Assembly: GCA_032717465.1 (NCBI GenBank)
Contig: CM064732.1
Coordinates: 36,024,322 to 36,088,321, forward strand
DNA: 64,000 nucleotides
Source: Coenobita brevimanus
Lineage: Eukaryota; Arthropoda; Malacostraca; Decapoda; Coenobitidae
Direction of reading: 5' to 3'
This document shows, in pieces, positions 61,164 through 64,000 of the stretch. The position numbers were made by a program, and so were the translations under genes. The stretch's first letter is position 1, and every line of letters begins with the position of its first letter. The notes beneath the pieces are model-generated. The model was not told where the DNA came from, did no database searches, and saw only the letters and a list, made by a program, of their open reading frames with translations.

Positions 61164-61530
61164 GTGGTAGGTGGTGGCGACCATCCTCCACTCAATTGAT
61201 GTAATGCTGCGTTCTTCTTCTTCCACCTTTATCATTTTTTTTCCTGTGTCTGCCCTCCTCTCATCCTATTTCCCTCATCTTTCCTGTCACTTTTTTTATT
61301 CTTCTTCTTTCCTTTTCAGGTGGCTTTACATTGAATGACAAGCCAAATGGTTTCCTGTACTCCAGGAAACCATTTACAGCAGTGGATGGTAACCGTATAA
61401 CCAACCCACACTTGTTCCCTACATGTCGGAAAGTAGGTTGGTGGAGGGTTAGTGCCCCTCCCCATAAACCTACTAATTCAGAAACAAATGGCCACCCCTA
61501 AGGGGATTATGGCGTCTTGCTATAGACAGA
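61164..61530 (+). mobile_element. Interspersed repeat copy 2 with hairpin, ending in a LINE-derived 3' tail
   Basis: TTTGTGGTAGGTGGTGGCG, CACTCAATTGATGTAATGCTG, a CT-rich stretch and the hairpin AAATGGTTTCCTG, loop, CAGGAAACCATTT (61345-61375) match 38329-38600. The 3' end GGCCACCCCTAAGGGGATTA, TGGCGTC then CTATAGACAGATAG matches the 3' end of the 57850-59793 LINE. A non-coding body with a LINE tail suggests a SINE mobilised by that LINE, or an internally deleted LINE. Confidence 0.7.
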
Positions 61531-61783
61531 TAGTGTTGATCGTGTTAGAAGTGTCACTGCTTTTAGTTCCTTGTGATGTAGTTATTGTGGTAGATGTGGT
61601 GATTTTGGAATGGTTGTATTTCTGATCTTGTTGAAATGGCATGTTTGGAAGAAAAATGGTTGTGGTATTTGTGTAGCCTTGTCAGTAGCAGTGAACAGGG
61701 ACAATGTTAGTAGATTCACTTGATGCTATTGTCTCAATTAAATATAAATTTGAATTTATGGCAGTAGTAGTAGTTGTTGTTCC
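61531..61783. other. No gene seen
   Basis: Short unassigned stretch with irregular GTGGT/TAGT repeats. Confidence 0.5.
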
Positions 61784-62676
61784 CTAGGCAATCTGGCCGA
61801 ACAGCCCTGAGTCCCTTAGGAAGGCCATGGCCGAGACCGGGCTTTCCCACAGAGCTCTCAAAGAGTGTATGTTGTGTTGTTGGCATAGGTGATTGTGTGC
61901 AATGCAGTCTTCCATAATGTGCTTAATAGTATGGGGTGCTGTGTTGCATCCTGGAAAGGCATCAGCGACGGAGTCATCCAGCCTCCTCTGGTAGCTTAAG
62001 AGGGCTGGATGATGCCCACATCTCACCCTGGCCAAGTGGACCCTGTCCTCACAAGGAAGATAGAATTCAGAAGGGTGGATGTCAGGAGGCCGTGCATGCA
62101 GCTGTGTGCTGTCTTTAAGTGACTGAATGGAGCAGCGAGTGATCTGAGTGTGGATATGCTTCTGGAAGCTGGTCTGAGGTGGGCGAGGGGGGAGAGATGA
62201 CAGTATTTGTGTATGGTATCGTGTGCTGGGTGTTGTTTTGATGTTCCTTGGTGTGGGTGGATGTGCTGCCATGTACTGTAGTGGATGTTGTGGGTTTGTG
62301 GAGGCTGCAGCAAGAAACTGGGTGCCGTTCATGTCTAGGTGATCCTTGACTCTGAGGACTTTGGTTTCTTGATATAGGTGGTCTGTGGGTGTAGTAGCTG
62401 TGCAGCCTGTGATTATTTTTAGGGCCTTGTTCTGTATGGTCTGTAGTGTGTTGTAGTGTGCTTTGGTGAGGTTAGAAGCCCAGGCAGGGCTTGCATAATT
62501 CATCACTGAACGTATGTATTGTTTGTATATTGTGGTGGTGGTTTCTTTGTTGTGTCCGAATGTTGTATGGGTAAGTGACCTCAAAGCATTGAGTCTTTGT
62601 GTCATTTTATTTTTAATGTTTGTGATGTGTTGTTTAAATGACATTGATGTATTGTATGTTACACCAAGGATTTTGT

Positions 62677-62732
<56 letters not shown>

Positions 62733-63340
62733 TAGGGGAGTGTTGTTTATGGTGAGGTGTGGGATGAGACTGTGTTCTGCTGTCCAGTTTGTGAGAAGAG
62801 TCACTGTAGATTTGGCTGGGGCTATTTTGAGCCTGTTTGTGGTGAACCATTAGTGTAGTGTGTTGAGGTAAGGTTGAATGATGTGTGCAGCTGTGTTTGC
62901 GTTTTGGTGCGTACATGTAAGTGTTATATCATCTGCATAGGAAGCTATGTGTATCTGTGGTGTGTGGGGTGTGGGTACGTCGTGCATGTATAGGTTAAAG
63001 AGTGTAGGTGACGAAGAGAGAACCTGTATTTTTACACAGGAAAAATCATCAGAGTGTAGGTGACAAAACAGATCCTTGGGGGACACCATTTGTGAAGTTT
63101 CTGATGTTAGAAGACTGACTGGCAAATGTTACGTGTGCACATCTGCCTGCTAAGTAGTTTGCCAGCCATCTTTTTGTGTTATTGTGCATGTTTGTGTTGA
63201 GTATTTTGTGTGTGAGGTTGTGGCGGGGGATAGCATCAAAAGCTTTGCTAATGTCTAGTGTAATTAGGATTGTTCTGTGTGGTAGCCTAGCTGAATTTGA
63301 ATTTATGGTAATTGTAATAGCCTTGGCACACACAGAAAAA
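61784..63340 (-). pseudogene. Jockey-like reverse transcriptase (minus strand, 5'-truncated)
   Basis: Motif A ILITLDISKAFDAIPRHNL (~63270), GVPQGSVLSPTL (~63075) and motif C IASYADDITLTC (~62940) are intact. Between motif B and LFNLYMHDVP a small insertion flanked by a 14-base repeat (AGAGTGTAGGTGAC) splits the frame. After KSTVTLLTNWTAEHSL the sequence runs into a CA array (62674-62731) read as HTHTHT. The 286-residue C-terminal ORF (62644-61784) continues from VTYNTSMSFKQHIT through RSVMNYASPAWASNLTK, VHLARVRCGHHPALLSY and FPGCNTAPHTIKHIMEDC to a stop at 61784. The tail end lies near the TAGTAGTAGTTGTTG stretch. The C-terminal Cys/His arrangement is typical for Jockey-type elements. Confidence 0.88.
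62674..62731. repeat. (GT)n microsatellite inside the Jockey-like ORF
   Basis: About 28 GT units with one TTT interruption. On the coding strand they read His-Thr repeats, joining otherwise collinear coding sequence. Confidence 0.95.
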
Positions 63341-63740
63341 TAAGATGATTGTGAAATTAGTGATGGTAGACATGTCAGTCGTTATAATTAGCAATGTTGG
63401 AAGCTGTGCAAGTTGTTGTAATCTCTGGAGTTGTTGGAACTGAGTATCTGCTCCAGTAAGATCAGTTGGATATGAGTGGGATTTTTTTTTTTTTTTTTTT
63501 TTTGAAATTTGTAATCATAGTCTCTCAACCATGGTAGACCTGTTAATGTTAGTAGTTACAGTAGCTAGTAGCTGTAGTAATTGTGGTAAATTGGGTCTTA
63601 TGATAATTCAGATGATTTTGGGGTGATGAAGTCCGTGTGGAGAAATATGAGAGTTATTGTCCGAGCGAGAGCGAGAACAACTTCCTTCAGCCGAAATTCG
63701 CTTAAGAGTGTTAAGAAATGTTCAGTGTGTGCTGTAAACC
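63341..63740. other. No gene seen
   Basis: Unassigned sequence with a 23-base T run at 63482-63504. Confidence 0.55.
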
Positions 63741-63932
63741 AGTATCCCCTTACCATTTAGGGAGATCTCTATATGCTACTATAGTACAGGTTGGGGTGTA
63801 AAAAAGTATCCCTCACCATTTGAGGAGATCTCTGTAGGCTACTGTAGTACAGGCTGGGGTGTAAAAAAACATCCCTCACCATTTGGGGAGACATCTGTGG
63901 GCTACTATCGCTATTTGGAGAGATCTCAAACA
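63741..63932. repeat. 64-bp tandem repeat, about 2.7 to 3 units
   Basis: Units start at 63741, 63805 and 63869. Shared segments are ATCCCTCACCATTTG, GGAGATCTCTGTAGGCTACT and AGGCTGGGGTGTAAAAA. The third unit decays after GGGCTACTATCGC. The remaining bases to the window end are unassigned. Confidence 0.88.
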
Positions 63933-64000
63933 GCATTAAGGCGTGAAATATTACTAGTAGCTTATGTCAAATTTCGCACCCAACGAGCTCAGACACGTTC

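Overview
The window looks like intergenic DNA from a large, repeat-rich animal genome, most likely a decapod crustacean and possibly a brachyuran crab. The reasons are very long AT, GA and CA dinucleotide arrays; a dense mix of RTE-like, CR1, Jockey and I-clade non-LTR retrotransposons; hAT, piggyBac, pogo/Tigger-type and probable Merlin DNA transposons; and several tRNA-derived SINE-like families. The species is an inference. I found no host protein-coding gene, rRNA or functional tRNA gene. Nearly every long ORF is either a transposon remnant or a translated microsatellite (runs of IY, LS or CV).

Layout. 1-3260: strongly purine-rich then pyrimidine-rich DNA with GA/CT arrays and one tRNA-derived SINE. 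3264-10790: an RTE-like retrotransposon, two copies of a ~390 bp SINE, a 275 bp near-perfect hairpin and a second RTE-like element, separated by AT/GA arrays. 10791-14142: a Tigger-like end and a 5'-truncated Jockey element (copy A). 14153-19856: a complete-ended Ty3/gypsy-type LTR retrotransposon on the minus strand, with paired LTRs, a 4-bp target duplication, a tRNA-Leu-like primer site and a polypurine tract. It has lost protease, reverse transcriptase and RNase H, and carries two piggyBac-type MITEs. 19909-23110: a ~160 bp tandem repeat and decayed short repeats. 23165-25742: SINE copy 3 and a LINE with a PHD-type zinc finger. 28255-32464: a CR1 element ending in a 150 bp AC array. 32770-33630: a decayed ~40-bp tandem array. 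34020-36616: an I-clade LINE with an RNase H domain, then an LTR fragment. 37197-38907: a LINE fragment and a repeat with a conserved hairpin. 40362-48353: an 8 kb hAT element that contains Jockey copy B, which itself contains a 1.34 kb TIR element; the hAT also contains a 1.25 kb Merlin-like element. 49535-53270: two copies of a CCTCCGCC-ended repeat. 55127-60940: a piggyBac relic holding another LINE and a SINE. 61164-63340: a SINE-like repeat with a LINE-derived 3' tail and a minus-strand Jockey-like RT. 63741-63932: a 64-bp tandem repeat.

Relations between parts. All transposon genes are broken by stops, frameshifts or lost catalytic residues, so they probably no longer act. The recoverable biology is historical: insertion order can be read from the nesting, and several retroposon 3' ends run directly into dinucleotide arrays, which suggests that their short repetitive tails seeded the microsatellites. 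All identity and period estimates were made by eye, not computed.
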